The notes under the pieces: model-generated
What the model saw: the letters and a program-made list of their open reading frames with translations, nothing else
Database searches by the model: none
What the model was told of the DNA's origin: nothing
Position numbers and translations under genes: made by a program
Part shown: positions 7,538 to 15,800 of the stretch, in pieces
Position numbering within the stretch: the stretch's first letter is position 1
Layout of the letters: every line of letters starts with the position of its first letter
NCBI GenBank assembly: GCA_946479745.1
Contig: CAMLGZ010000002.1
Coordinates: 186,001 to 250,000, forward strand
Length of the DNA: 64,000 bases
Direction: 5' to 3'
DNA from: an uncultured Pseudoxanthomonas sp.
GTDB lineage: Bacteria; Pseudomonadota; Gammaproteobacteria; Xanthomonadales; Xanthomonadaceae

Positions 7538-8979
7538 TGGCCGCGAGTTTCCTCTTCTACGACCTGGAAACCTTCGGCCGCGACCCGCGCCGCACCCGCA
7601 TCGCACAGTTCGCCGCGGTACGCACCGACAGCGATCTCAATGTGATCGAAGAGCCGGTCAGCTTCTTCGTCAAACCCGCCGACGACCTGCTGCCCTCGCC
7701 CACTGCGACCTTGATCACCGGAATCGCACCGCAGCATGCGCTGCGCGAGGGCGTGGACGAAGCCGAAGCCTTCGCCCGCATCGCCGAGGAAATGTCGCGG
7801 CCTGAGACTTGCACGCTAGGCTGGAACTCGCTGCGTTTCGACGACGAGTTCGTGCGTTATGGATTGTTCCGCAATTTCTACGATCCTTACGAACGCGAGT
7901 GGCGTGGCGGCAATTCTCGCTGGGACCTGCTGGACGTGATGCGGCTCGCCCATGCGCTGAGGCCCGAAGGCATCGTCTGGCCCGAGCGCGAAGACGGGGC
8001 GACCTCGTTCAAGCTGGAGCACCTGGCGCTTGCCAATGGCGTACGCGAAGGCGATGCGCACGAAGCGCTCTCCGACGTACGCGCCACGGTGGGTATGGCT
8101 CGCAAGTTCCGTGACGCCCAGCCCAGGCTGTGGGAATACGCGCTGAAGTTGCGCGACAAACGCTTCGCCGCCACGTTGTTGGATACTGTAGCGCTGACGC
8201 CTGCGCTGCATGTGTCCCAGCGTTATCCCGCAAGCCGGATGTGCGCAGCGCCCGTGCTGCCACTGGCCCGCCATCCACGAATCGACAATCGCGTCATCGT
8301 TTTCGATCTGGACGGGGATCCCGAAGCGCTGCTGAACCTCGATGCCGGAGATATCGCCGATCGGCTCTACACGCCAGCGGCGGATCTTCCGCCAGGAGCG
8401 CAGCGGGTGCCGCTGAAGGAAGTGCACCTCAACCGCTCGCCCGCCCTGGTCGCATGGTCGCATCTGCGCGAGGAGGATTTCGCCCGCCTGCAGATCGACA
8501 AACATGCCGTGGAAGCCGTGGCCGACCGCCTGCGTCCTTTCGCAGCGCAACTCGCCGAAAAGATGCGGCAGGTTTTCGGCAGCGAGCGTGCCCACGACAA
8601 ACCCGACACCGATGCCGCCCTCTACGATGGCTTCATCGCCGATGGCGACAAGCGCAGGATGGCCGAGGTCCGCGCCACGCCGCCCGAACACCTGGACAAG
8701 CGCGAATTCGGCTTCAGCGACCCGCGCCTGCCGGACCTGTTGTTCCGCTATCGGGCCCGCAATTGGCCTGGTACCTTGACGCAGCCCGAACGGGAACGCT
8801 GGAATCATTACCGCAGGCAGCGGCTTTGCGTGGACAGCGGCCTGTCTGAAGCGACGTTCGAATCCTATTACAAAGAAATCGGTACCCTGCGCCTGCAATA
8901 TGCGGAAGACGGCAGCAAGCAGATCCTGCTGGATCAACTACTGGCGTGGGGCAACGAACTGGAACGCCAGCTATCGTAG
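7537..8979 (+). CDS. sbcB: Exodeoxyribonuclease I
   Basis: Single-strand-specific 3'-5' exonuclease of 480 aa (E. coli ExoI has 475) acting in recombination and mismatch repair. The DEDDh catalytic core is clear: Asp9 and Glu11 in 'FYDLETFG', the middle Asp in 'GWNSLRFDDEFVR', and the His and Asp of 'HEALSDVRATVGMA'. The ExoI-specific SH3-like and helical C-terminal parts follow ('DKREFGFSDPRLPDLLFRYRARN'). The ATG overlaps the monooxygenase stop (TGATG). The TAG stop at 8977-8979 lies inside the first bases of a GTAGGAGCG repeat, so the repeat defines the protein's C-terminus. Confidence 0.97.
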   Translation: MAASFLFYDLETFGRDPRRTRIAQFAAVRTDSDLNVIEEPVSFFVKPADDLLPSPTATLITGIAPQHALREGVDEAEAFARIAEEMSRPETCTLGWNSLRFDDEFVRYGLFRNFYDPYEREWRGGNSRWDLLDVMRLAHALRPEGIVWPEREDGATSFKLEHLALANGVREGDAHEALSDVRATVGMARKFRDAQPRLWEYALKLRDKRFAATLLDTVALTPALHVSQRYPASRMCAAPVLPLARHPRIDNRVIVFDLDGDPEALLNLDAGDIADRLYTPAADLPPGAQRVPLKEVHLNRSPALVAWSHLREEDFARLQIDKHAVEAVADRLRPFAAQLAEKMRQVFGSERAHDKPDTDAALYDGFIADGDKRRMAEVRATPPEHLDKREFGFSDPRLPDLLFRYRARNWPGTLTQPERERWNHYRRQRLCVDSGLSEATFESYYKEIGTLRLQYAEDGSKQILLDQLLAWGNELERQLS

Positions 8980-9044
8980 GAGCGACGTAAGTCGCGAAGG
9001 ATTTTCAGCAATATTTTTCCTTCGCGACTTACGTCGCTCCTACG
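8974..9044. repeat. Paired palindromic repeat overlapping the sbcB stop codon
   Basis: Hairpin with arms TCGTAGGAGCGACGTAAGTC and the inverse ending at about 9044, loop around AATATTTTT. The TAG of sbcB is bases 4-6 of the left arm. Confidence 0.9.
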
Positions 9045-9075
9045 GAATCATTTGTCACCTTCGCATGACCTTTAT

Positions 9076-9762
9076 ATGACCACCTATTTTTCCGATGCCA
9101 GCTTCAAGTTCCTGCGCGCCCTGGCCAAGCACAACGACAAGGTCTGGTTCGCCGCCAACAAACAGAAATACGAAGACCATGTGCGCCAGCCTTTCCTGCG
9201 CCTGTTGACCGACCTGCAACCCGATCTGGCCCAGATCAGCCCGCACTTCCGCTCCGACCCCAAGACCGTCGGCGGCTCGCTGTTCCGCATCTATCGCGAC
9301 GCACGCTTCTCCAACGACAAATCTCCCTACAAATCCTGGCAAGGCGCACGCCTGTATCACGAACGGCGCAAACAGGTGCCCGCACCTTCCTTCTATGTGC
9401 ATCTGCAGCCCGGCGAATGCTTCGTCGGCGCGGGCTTGTGGCACCCGGAACCCGACACACAGCGCCGCATCCGCCAGTTCATCCACGAGAATCCGGGAAG
9501 CTGGAAGGCCGCCGCGCACGCGCCGAAATTCCGCAAGCGCTTCGAATTCGAAGAAAGCGAGGTGTTAAGCCGTCCGCCGCGCGGGTTTCCGGCCGATTTC
9601 GAGTTCATAGACGACTTGAAGCACAAGAATTTCGTGTTCTGGCGCTTGTTGGACAACGAAACCATGACCGGGCCCAGACTGCGGCAAACGCTGGTGGCGG
9701 ACCTTGCCGCGCTGGCGCCGTTCTTGGACTATCTGTGTGCGGCCCTGGATCTGGAGTTCTGA
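9076..9762 (+). CDS. DUF2461 family protein
   Basis: Protein of 228 aa with the DUF2461/TIGR02453 architecture: 'FSDASFKFLRALAKHNDKVWFAANK' at the start, then 'IYRDARFSNDKSPYK' and 'FYVHLQPGECFVGAGLWHPE', which are the most conserved family segments. Function is unknown; no catalytic motif, signal peptide or membrane segment is visible. I choose ATG 9076 over an upstream TTG at 9052, because the family starts directly with the 'F-x-x-x-x-x-x-F-L-x-x-L' segment. It follows the palindromic repeat after sbcB and precedes a DUF2939 gene by 2 nt, so those two form an operon. Confidence 0.88.
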   Translation: MTTYFSDASFKFLRALAKHNDKVWFAANKQKYEDHVRQPFLRLLTDLQPDLAQISPHFRSDPKTVGGSLFRIYRDARFSNDKSPYKSWQGARLYHERRKQVPAPSFYVHLQPGECFVGAGLWHPEPDTQRRIRQFIHENPGSWKAAAHAPKFRKRFEFEESEVLSRPPRGFPADFEFIDDLKHKNFVFWRLLDNETMTGPRLRQTLVADLAALAPFLDYLCAALDLEF

Positions 9763-9764
9763 GA

Positions 9765-10301
9765 ATGAAGAAGTGGATCGCTTTGGTGCTGGTGGTGCTC
9801 ATCGCCTTGGGCGGTTATGTCGCCGCCGGGCCTTACCTCGCCATAAACGGCATCCGCACGGCATTGGCCGAACAGGACACCGGAAAGCTGGAACGGCATG
9901 TCGACTTCCCCGCCTTGCGCGTCAGCATCAAGGCGCAGATGGAAGATGCCCTGGCGCGACGCGCGGGCAGCGATCTGGGCTCGAATATCTTCGGCGCGTT
10001 CGCGTTGTCGGTTGCCAGCAATGTCATGGGCACCGGCGTGGACGCCATGGTGACGCCGCTGGGCATCGGCGCCTTGCTGCAGGGCCGCAGCATGTGGAAG
10101 CAATCCATCGGCGAGACCGTGGACGGCGATACCTACGGTAAACCCGTGCCGGCCGATCCGCTGAAAACGGCGACGCACAAGTACGAGTCGCTGTCGCGCT
10201 TCACCGCTACGGTGCAGGATGAGGACGGCGACCCGGTGGTCTTCGTGTTCAAGCGCAACGGCTTGACCTGGAAGCTGGCCGACATACGCCTGCCCTTGTA
10301 A
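9765..10301 (+). CDS. DUF2939 family membrane-anchored protein
   Basis: 178-aa protein with an N-terminal membrane anchor or signal sequence (after 'MKKW', a hydrophobic stretch to about residue 30). The typical DUF2939 segment follows: 'AGPYLAINGIRTALAEQDTGKLERHVDFPALR', a domain meant to sit outside the inner membrane. The C-terminal half ('VFVFKRNGLTWKLADIRLPL') is a small beta-rich module seen in this family. Function unknown. It begins 2 nt after the DUF2461 gene. Its TAA stop (10299-10301) is part of the next palindromic repeat, a variant with GTAAGAGCGG in place of GTAGGAGCGG. Confidence 0.85.
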   Translation: MKKWIALVLVVLIALGGYVAAGPYLAINGIRTALAEQDTGKLERHVDFPALRVSIKAQMEDALARRAGSDLGSNIFGAFALSVASNVMGTGVDAMVTPLGIGALLQGRSMWKQSIGETVDGDTYGKPVPADPLKTATHKYESLSRFTATVQDEDGDPVVFVFKRNGLTWKLADIRLPL

Positions 10302-10366
10302 GAGCGGGCCCTGTCCGCGACCGCTCTCTGCGTGAAATGCGGTCGCGGGCAGGGCCCGCTCCTACG
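10298..10366. repeat. Paired palindromic repeat between convergent genes
   Basis: Arms are TGTAAGAGCGGGCCCTGTCC on the left and the inverse GGGCAGGGCCCGCTCCTACG on the right. It fills the whole space between the DUF2939 stop and the end of the 5'-nucleotidase gene (whose TGA lies at 10367-10369 on the other strand). It is well placed to terminate both genes. Confidence 0.9.
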
Positions 10367-11275
10367 TCATGTATTGGCTACGCCGTGCGGCACATGGCCG
10401 GTGGCCACATGCAGGCGCGCACTGTCGATGTTGTGTTGCGAATCGTCGAAGAAGATATCGGCGCCGAAAGCCTCCAGGAACGGGCCTTTATGCCTGCCGC
10501 CCAGGAATAGCGCTTCGTCCAGGCGCACGCCCCACTCGCGCAAGGTGCGGATCACGCGCTCGTGCGCGGGGGCCGAACGCGCGGTGACCAGTGCGGTGCG
10601 TATGGGCGCATCCTTGCCGGGCGGGAAAGCGGCCTGCAGATCGTGCAACGCGGACAAAAACCCTTTGAACGGGCCGCCCGACAAGGGCTCCTTGGCGCGA
10701 TCGCGCTCGTGCCGGCCAAACGCTTCCACCCCCTGCTCCCGCGATACGCGTTCGCTTTCATCGCCGAAGATCACCGCGTCGCCGTCGAATGCGATGCGCA
10801 GTTGGTCGGAACGTTGCTGCAGGGCCTTGGCCGGCAGGATCGTGGCCGCGGCGATGCCGTGCTCCAGCGAGCGCCGCACGGATTCCGGATTGGCGGAAAG
10901 AAACAGGTCGGCACCGAAGGGTTTGGCGTAAGGCCAGGTCGGTTCGCCCGAAGTGAAAGTGGCGCGAACGATGCCCAGCTTGTGGTGCTGGATGGAATTG
11001 AAGATGCGCAGCCCGGTATCGGCCGAATTACGCGACAGCAGGATCACCTCGACCCTGGGCGCGTCGGCAGGCGCGCCTTCGTTGAGCGCCAGCAACTTCC
11101 GCACCACCGAGTAAGCCATCCCCGGCGCCAGTACGTCGTCCTCGTGCGTGCGCTGGAAATTGCTGTAAGCCTCGACTCCTTCCCTCTCGAAAAGCGCGTG
11201 GCTTTCTTCCAGATCGAACAGCGCACGGGAAGTGACCGCGACCGTCAGCAGGCGGGGAGTGTTATCGGAAGACAT
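10367..11275 (-). CDS. 5'-nucleotidase (cytosolic cN-I-like family)
   Basis: 302-aa protein of the bacterial '5'-nucleotidase' family related to animal cytosolic nucleotidase I. Characteristic stretches are 'LTVAVTSRALFDLEESHALFE', 'EVILLSRNSADTGLRIFNSI', 'FLSANPESVRRSLEHGIAAA' and 'RIAFDGDAVIFGDESERV'. The last carries a HAD-like D-G-D motif and the first the other Asp-rich region, so metal-dependent hydrolysis of nucleoside monophosphates is expected. 'FGADIFFDDSQHNIDSAR' near the end gives the final acidic residues of the HAD active site. It is transcribed convergently with the DUF2939 gene, and a second repeat lies upstream of its start. Confidence 0.85.
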   Translation of the reverse strand: MSSDNTPRLLTVAVTSRALFDLEESHALFEREGVEAYSNFQRTHEDDVLAPGMAYSVVRKLLALNEGAPADAPRVEVILLSRNSADTGLRIFNSIQHHKLGIVRATFTSGEPTWPYAKPFGADLFLSANPESVRRSLEHGIAAATILPAKALQQRSDQLRIAFDGDAVIFGDESERVSREQGVEAFGRHERDRAKEPLSGGPFKGFLSALHDLQAAFPPGKDAPIRTALVTARSAPAHERVIRTLREWGVRLDEALFLGGRHKGPFLEAFGADIFFDDSQHNIDSARLHVATGHVPHGVANT

Positions 11276-11315
11276 GCGCCATTATCCCGCACCCCGGTCG
11301 CAAACAACGAGATGC

Positions 11316-11387
11316 GTAGGTCGGGGCTACGCCCCCGACGTGCGTATACCGAAACCGTCCGTGCGTCGGGGGCGTAGCCCCGACCTA
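11316..11387. repeat. Paired palindromic repeat (GTAGGTCGGGGCTACGCC type)
   Basis: Left arm GTAGGTCGGGGCTACGCCCC from about 11316, inverse right arm ending at 11387. Read on the minus strand, the TAG at 11387-11385 is the stop codon of the next gene. A longer copy of this type is at 35918-36023. Confidence 0.9.
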
Positions 11388-11888
11388 CATTGAGCCTCCG
11401 GGAGCCGCCCGCACCACGATCCGGGTCGCCGGACCGCGCCGGTTGTCGCGGGTGACCGCCCGCACATCAACCTGCAGATCGATGGTTTTCTGCTGGGCTG
11501 GCGCACCTTCCTGCCACATGAACAGGAAGTCGCTGCTGCGTCCCTCGACGGGGGCCTGTATCGGCCCCTCGGGAAAGATCGCATAGGGCGGGCTGCCGGA
11601 AACCACCTTGAACTCGAACCCCATGTCGCGCAGCTTGTGTTTCCCGCGTGGCCATTCCAGCGCCACCGAAAGCAGACCGGTGTCGTCGCAGGAAGAATGT
11701 TTGGGACCAATCCCGCGGACAATTTCCTTGACCACCACCACAGGCGCGGGAACCTCGCCGTCGGTCGTTCCGGCAGACGCGTTGCCCGCGTCCAACGCGA
11801 ACGGCGTCAGCCTGTTGGTCATCCCGCACGCATGCACATGCGGTGCGGCCAGAAGCGCGCACAGCATGACCGTCCACTTGCCCTTCAT
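11385..11888 (-). CDS. Secreted protein of unknown function
   Basis: I do not recognise a family. The 167-aa product starts with a clear signal peptide ('MKGKWTVMLCALLAAPHVHA') and would be exported; the Cys at about residue 21 follows 'HVHA', which is a poor lipobox, so a soluble periplasmic protein is as likely as a lipoprotein. The mature part is mostly beta-prone, with 'GLLSVALEWPRGKHKLRDMGFEFKV' and a threonine/arginine-rich end. The start at 11888 is preferred over an in-frame codon 84 nt further upstream because it has the signal peptide and a GGAG ribosome site. The stop TAG is supplied by the flanking palindromic repeat. It lies next to NAD kinase on the same strand. Confidence 0.7.
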   Translation of the reverse strand: MKGKWTVMLCALLAAPHVHACGMTNRLTPFALDAGNASAGTTDGEVPAPVVVVKEIVRGIGPKHSSCDDTGLLSVALEWPRGKHKLRDMGFEFKVVSGSPPYAIFPEGPIQAPVEGRSSDFLFMWQEGAPAQQKTIDLQVDVRAVTRDNRRGPATRIVVRAAPGGSM

Positions 11889-11988
11889 AGGAGACCCCTC
11901 CCCCAATCGGATGTGTCTGTATTTTGGCCGCCCCACTTCGCGACCACCGGAAGCATACCTCTTTCCAGTCAACTCAAGTCAAGCGGGC

Positions 11989-12756
11989 TCAGACCACGAA
12001 CTGCTCACTGAGGATGCGCTCTTCCAGATTGTGTTCCGGGTCGAACAGCAGAGTCACCGTGCGTTCGCGGGATTCGCGGATGGTGACCTCCACCACATCG
12101 CGTACTTCGTGCGAGTCGGCGGTGACGCTGACGGGCCGCTTGTAGGGATCCAGCACGCGGAAACGCACTTCGGTGTCGGCCTTGAGAATCGCGCCGCGCC
12201 AGCGGCGTGGGCGATACGGCGCGATCGGCGTCAGGGCGATAGTGTGCGAGCCCAGCGGCAGGATGGGGCCATGCGCAGAAAAGTTGTAGGCGGTGCTTCC
12301 CGCCGGGGACGCCACCAGCACGCCGTCGCAGACCAGTTCATCGACGCGTGTCTGGCCGTTGAGGTCGATGCTCAGATGCGCCGCTTGCCGGGTCTGGCGC
12401 AGCAACGAAACCTCGTTGTAGGCCAACGAACCGATACTGGCGCCCGACTCGGTGAGCGCCAGCATTTCCAGCGGCCGCAGTTTGGCGGGCTCGGCCGCCG
12501 CGATACGATCGAAAAGGCCTTCGTCGCGATAGTGGTTCATCAGAAATCCCACCGTACCCAGCTTCATGCCGAACACCGGCTTGCCCAGGCCACCATGGCG
12601 GTGCAGGGTCTGCAGCATGAACCCGTCCCCGCCCAGCGCACAGAGCACGTCGGCGTCTTCGGGTTCGCAGACACCATGAAGCGCGGTCATTTGCGTCAGC
12701 GCCTGCTGTGCTTCTTCGGCAGGACTGGCGAGAAAGGCGATACGTGGCGTAGTCAT
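11989..12756 (-). CDS. nadK: NAD kinase
   Basis: ATP-dependent kinase of 255 aa that phosphorylates NAD to NADP. It has the 'LGGDGFML' motif (GGDG at 42-45) that carries the catalytic Asp, the '[16 protein letters not shown]' loop typical of NAD kinases, and '[14 protein letters not shown]'. At 255 aa it is slightly shorter than E. coli NadK (292), as is usual in Xanthomonadaceae. It is on the same strand as the large glutamate dehydrogenase but separated from it by a palindromic repeat, so it probably has its own promoter there. Confidence 0.95.
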   Translation of the reverse strand: MTTPRIAFLASPAEEAQQALTQMTALHGVCEPEDADVLCALGGDGFMLQTLHRHGGLGKPVFGMKLGTVGFLMNHYRDEGLFDRIAAAEPAKLRPLEMLALTESGASIGSLAYNEVSLLRQTRQAAHLSIDLNGQTRVDELVCDGVLVASPAGSTAYNFSAHGPILPLGSHTIALTPIAPYRPRRWRGAILKADTEVRFRVLDPYKRPVSVTADSHEVRDVVEVTIRESRERTVTLLFDPEHNLEERILSEQFVV

Positions 12757-12785
12757 GGCGGCAGCATAACCGGTCTCGTAATCAA

Positions 12786-12861
12786 TGTAGGAGCGGGCCC
12801 TGCCCGCGACGCTTTCGATCTTGCGAAACGAAAAGCGTCGCGGGCAGGGCCCGCTCCTACG
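12786..12861. repeat. Paired palindromic repeat (GTAGGAGCGGGCCCTGCCCGCGA type)
   Basis: Strong hairpin with arms TGTAGGAGCGGGCCCTGCCC and the inverse, loop around 12820. It lies between the nadK start and the end of the glutamate dehydrogenase gene, whose stop is about 8 nt beyond, and could terminate the latter. Confidence 0.9.
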
Positions 12862-12867
12862 GGTCCA

Positions 12868-15800
12868 TCAATGCTTGACGGACAGCTGCGACAAACGTTG
12901 GACTGCGACCGAGGCGGTCGGATAGTCGAGCGTCTTCTGCGCCGCCAGTTCGTTGAGCATGGTCAGGGTGAAGCGCAAGGGAGCATCGTCGCGTCCGATC
13001 CAGCTCTGGACTTTGGCATCGGCATTGGCCCCCGGCATCGACAGCACCTGGTCGGTGAGCAGACGTTGCTGCAAAGCAAGCTCATCGCGCAACACACCGC
13101 GTGCCACCGCGTGCCAGCGGCCATCGACCTGCAGTCCATCGATCTGATCGAACAACCAGGGCAAGTGCAGCGCTTCGCCCAGACGATAGTGGACCTTGGA
13201 CACTTCCGCCGGCTTGAGCTTGCGCGCGCGCGCCAGTTCGATGATGTCGCTGGACGGCTCCAGGTACGGCAACGCCGCCAGCTGGCCGGCGAGCGCGGGC
13301 GGCAAGCCCTTTTCCTTCCAATCCTGAAGGCTGGCTTCGTAGGCGGGGCGCAGGGAATCGGGCAGCACGCCGTCGGCCGCACGTATCTCGTTATAGCCGT
13401 CGTGGTAGCGCGCTACCGCCGTGGCGATATCGGGAATGGCGCCGGGACGGGTCAACAGCCAACGCGTGAACGAGCGCTGCAACGACCAGATCACCTGCAG
13501 GGCGTCGATCTGTACGGGCTCGGGCACCTTGCCGTCCAGGGCGTCGATCTGGGTCCACAGCGCACGGGCGTCCAGCGTTTCACGGGTGATGGTGAATGCC
13601 TTGGCCACTTCGGCCGGACTGCGCCCGGTATCCTCCTGCATGCGCAACAGGAAGGTCGCGCCCATGCGGTTGATGGTGGAATTGGTCACTGCGGTGGCGA
13701 TGATTTCGCGCTTGAGGCGGTGCTTCTCCATTTCCGCGGCGTACTTTTTCTGCAGCGGCTCGGGGAAGTAACGCTGCAGTTCCTTGGACAGGTAAGCGTC
13801 CTCGGGAATATCCGAATCCAGCAACTGCTGGTACACCACCAGTTTGGAATACGACAGCAGTACCGCCAGCTCCGGCCGGGTCAGCCCTTGCCCGCGCGCC
13901 TTGCGTTCGGCCAGTTCGGCATCTGAGGGCAGGAATTCGATCTGCCGGTCCAGCAGACCCTGCGATTCCAACGTGCGGATGAAGTGCTGCTTGGAACCCA
14001 GGCGCGAGACGCTCATCCGCTCCATCAGGCTGATGGCCTGGTTCTGGCGGTAGTTGTCGAACAGCACCAGATCGGCCACTTCGTCGGTCATCGAAGCCAA
14101 CAGCTTGTTGCGCGCCTCGAAGGTCAGCTTCTTGGACTGCACCACGCCGTTGAGCAGGATCTTGATGTTGACTTCATGATCGGAAGTATCCACGCCAGCG
14201 GAATTGTCGATGAAATCGGTATTGAGCAGCACTCCGTGCTGCGCGGCCTCGATGCGGCCGAGCTGGGTCAGGCCCAGGTTGCCGCCCTCGCCAACCACTT
14301 TGCAGCGCAAATCGCTGCCGTTGACGCGCAGCGCATTGTTGGCGCGGTCGCCCGCGTCGGTGTGCTGTTCGCTGCTGGCCTTGACGTAAACGCCGATGCC
14401 GCCGTTCCACAACAAGTCCACGGGCGACTTCAGGATCGCGCTCATCAGCTCGTTGGGCGACAGCGACTTCACGTCGTCGGCCAGACCCAGCGAAGCGCGG
14501 ACTTCAGGACTGATGGCAATGGCCTTCAGCGTGCGCGGATACACGCCGCCGCCCTTGGAGATCAGATTAACGTCGTAGTCGGCCCAACTGGAACGTGGCA
14601 CCTGGAACATGCGCGCGCGTTCCTTGAACGATCGCGCCGCGTCGGGGTTCGGGTCCAGGAAGATATGGCGGTGATCGAACGCGGCGACCAGGCGGATGTG
14701 TTCGGACAACAGCATGCCATTGCCGAACACGTCGCCGGACATGTCGCCGATGCCGGCGCAGGTGAAGTCCTCGGTCTGCGAATTGCGGCCCATGGCGCGG
14801 AAGTGGCGCATGACCGATTCCCACGCGCCCTTGGCGGTGATTCCCATGCCCTTGTGGTCGTAACCGACCGAGCCGCCGGAGGCGAATGCATCGCCCATCC
14901 AGAAACCATGCGCGATGGCCAGGCCGTTGGCGATGTCGGAGAAAGTGGCGGTGCCCTTGTCCGCAGCCACCACCAGGTACGGGTCGTCGTTGTCGTGGCG
15001 AACCACGTCCGGTGGCGGCACGATCTTGTTGCTGATTATGTTGTCGGTGATGTCCAGCAAACCCTGGATGAACATCTTGTAGCAGGCGATGCCTTCAGCC
15101 AGCACTGCGTCGCGATCTCCGCCCACGGGCGACTGTTTGACGAAGAAACCGCCCTTGGCGCCGACCGGCACGATCACCGTGTTCTTGACCATCTGCGCCT
15201 TGACCAGGCCCAGGACCTCGGTGCGGAAGTCCTCGCGTCGGTCGGACCAGCGCAGACCGCCGCGCGCCACCGGGCCGAAACGCAGGTGTACGCCTTCCAC
15301 GCGCGGACCGTAGACGAAGATTTCGCGGTACGGACGCGGTTTGGGCAGGTCTGGCACCTGCGCCGAATCAAGCTTGAAGCTGATCGTATGCGCAGGCACA
15401 CCATCGGCGCCCTTCTGGTAGTAATTGGTACGCAGCGTGGCCTCGATCACGCCCATGAAGCTGCGCAGGATCCGGTCTTCGTCCAGGCTGGAAACGCGAT
15501 CCATCAGCTTGAGCAGAGTCTTGTGCGTGGCTTCGATCTGGTGTTCGCGGCCTTCGCCGCGCATTTCGATCACGTACTGCAGCGACTTGAGCGTGGCTTC
15601 GTCGCCGGCCGCCAGCGCGCGCAGCTGCTGCGCGAAACGTTCCTGGCCCTGCTTGATCTCGGCCTTGCTCTCCTTGCCCGTGCACGGATCGAAGCGCGCC
15701 TCGAACAGCTCCACCAGCAACCGGGCCAACAGCGGATAGCGATTCAGCGTCTCCTCGACGTAACTTTGCGAGAACGGCACGCCGGTCTGCATCAGGTATT

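Noticed and set aside
11608..13926. A 772-codon open frame on the plus strand over the secreted unknown, nadK and the end of the glutamate dehydrogenase gene
   Set aside because: It covers two clear genes and two intergenic repeats on the other strand and has no recognisable sequence. It is an artefact of codon bias.
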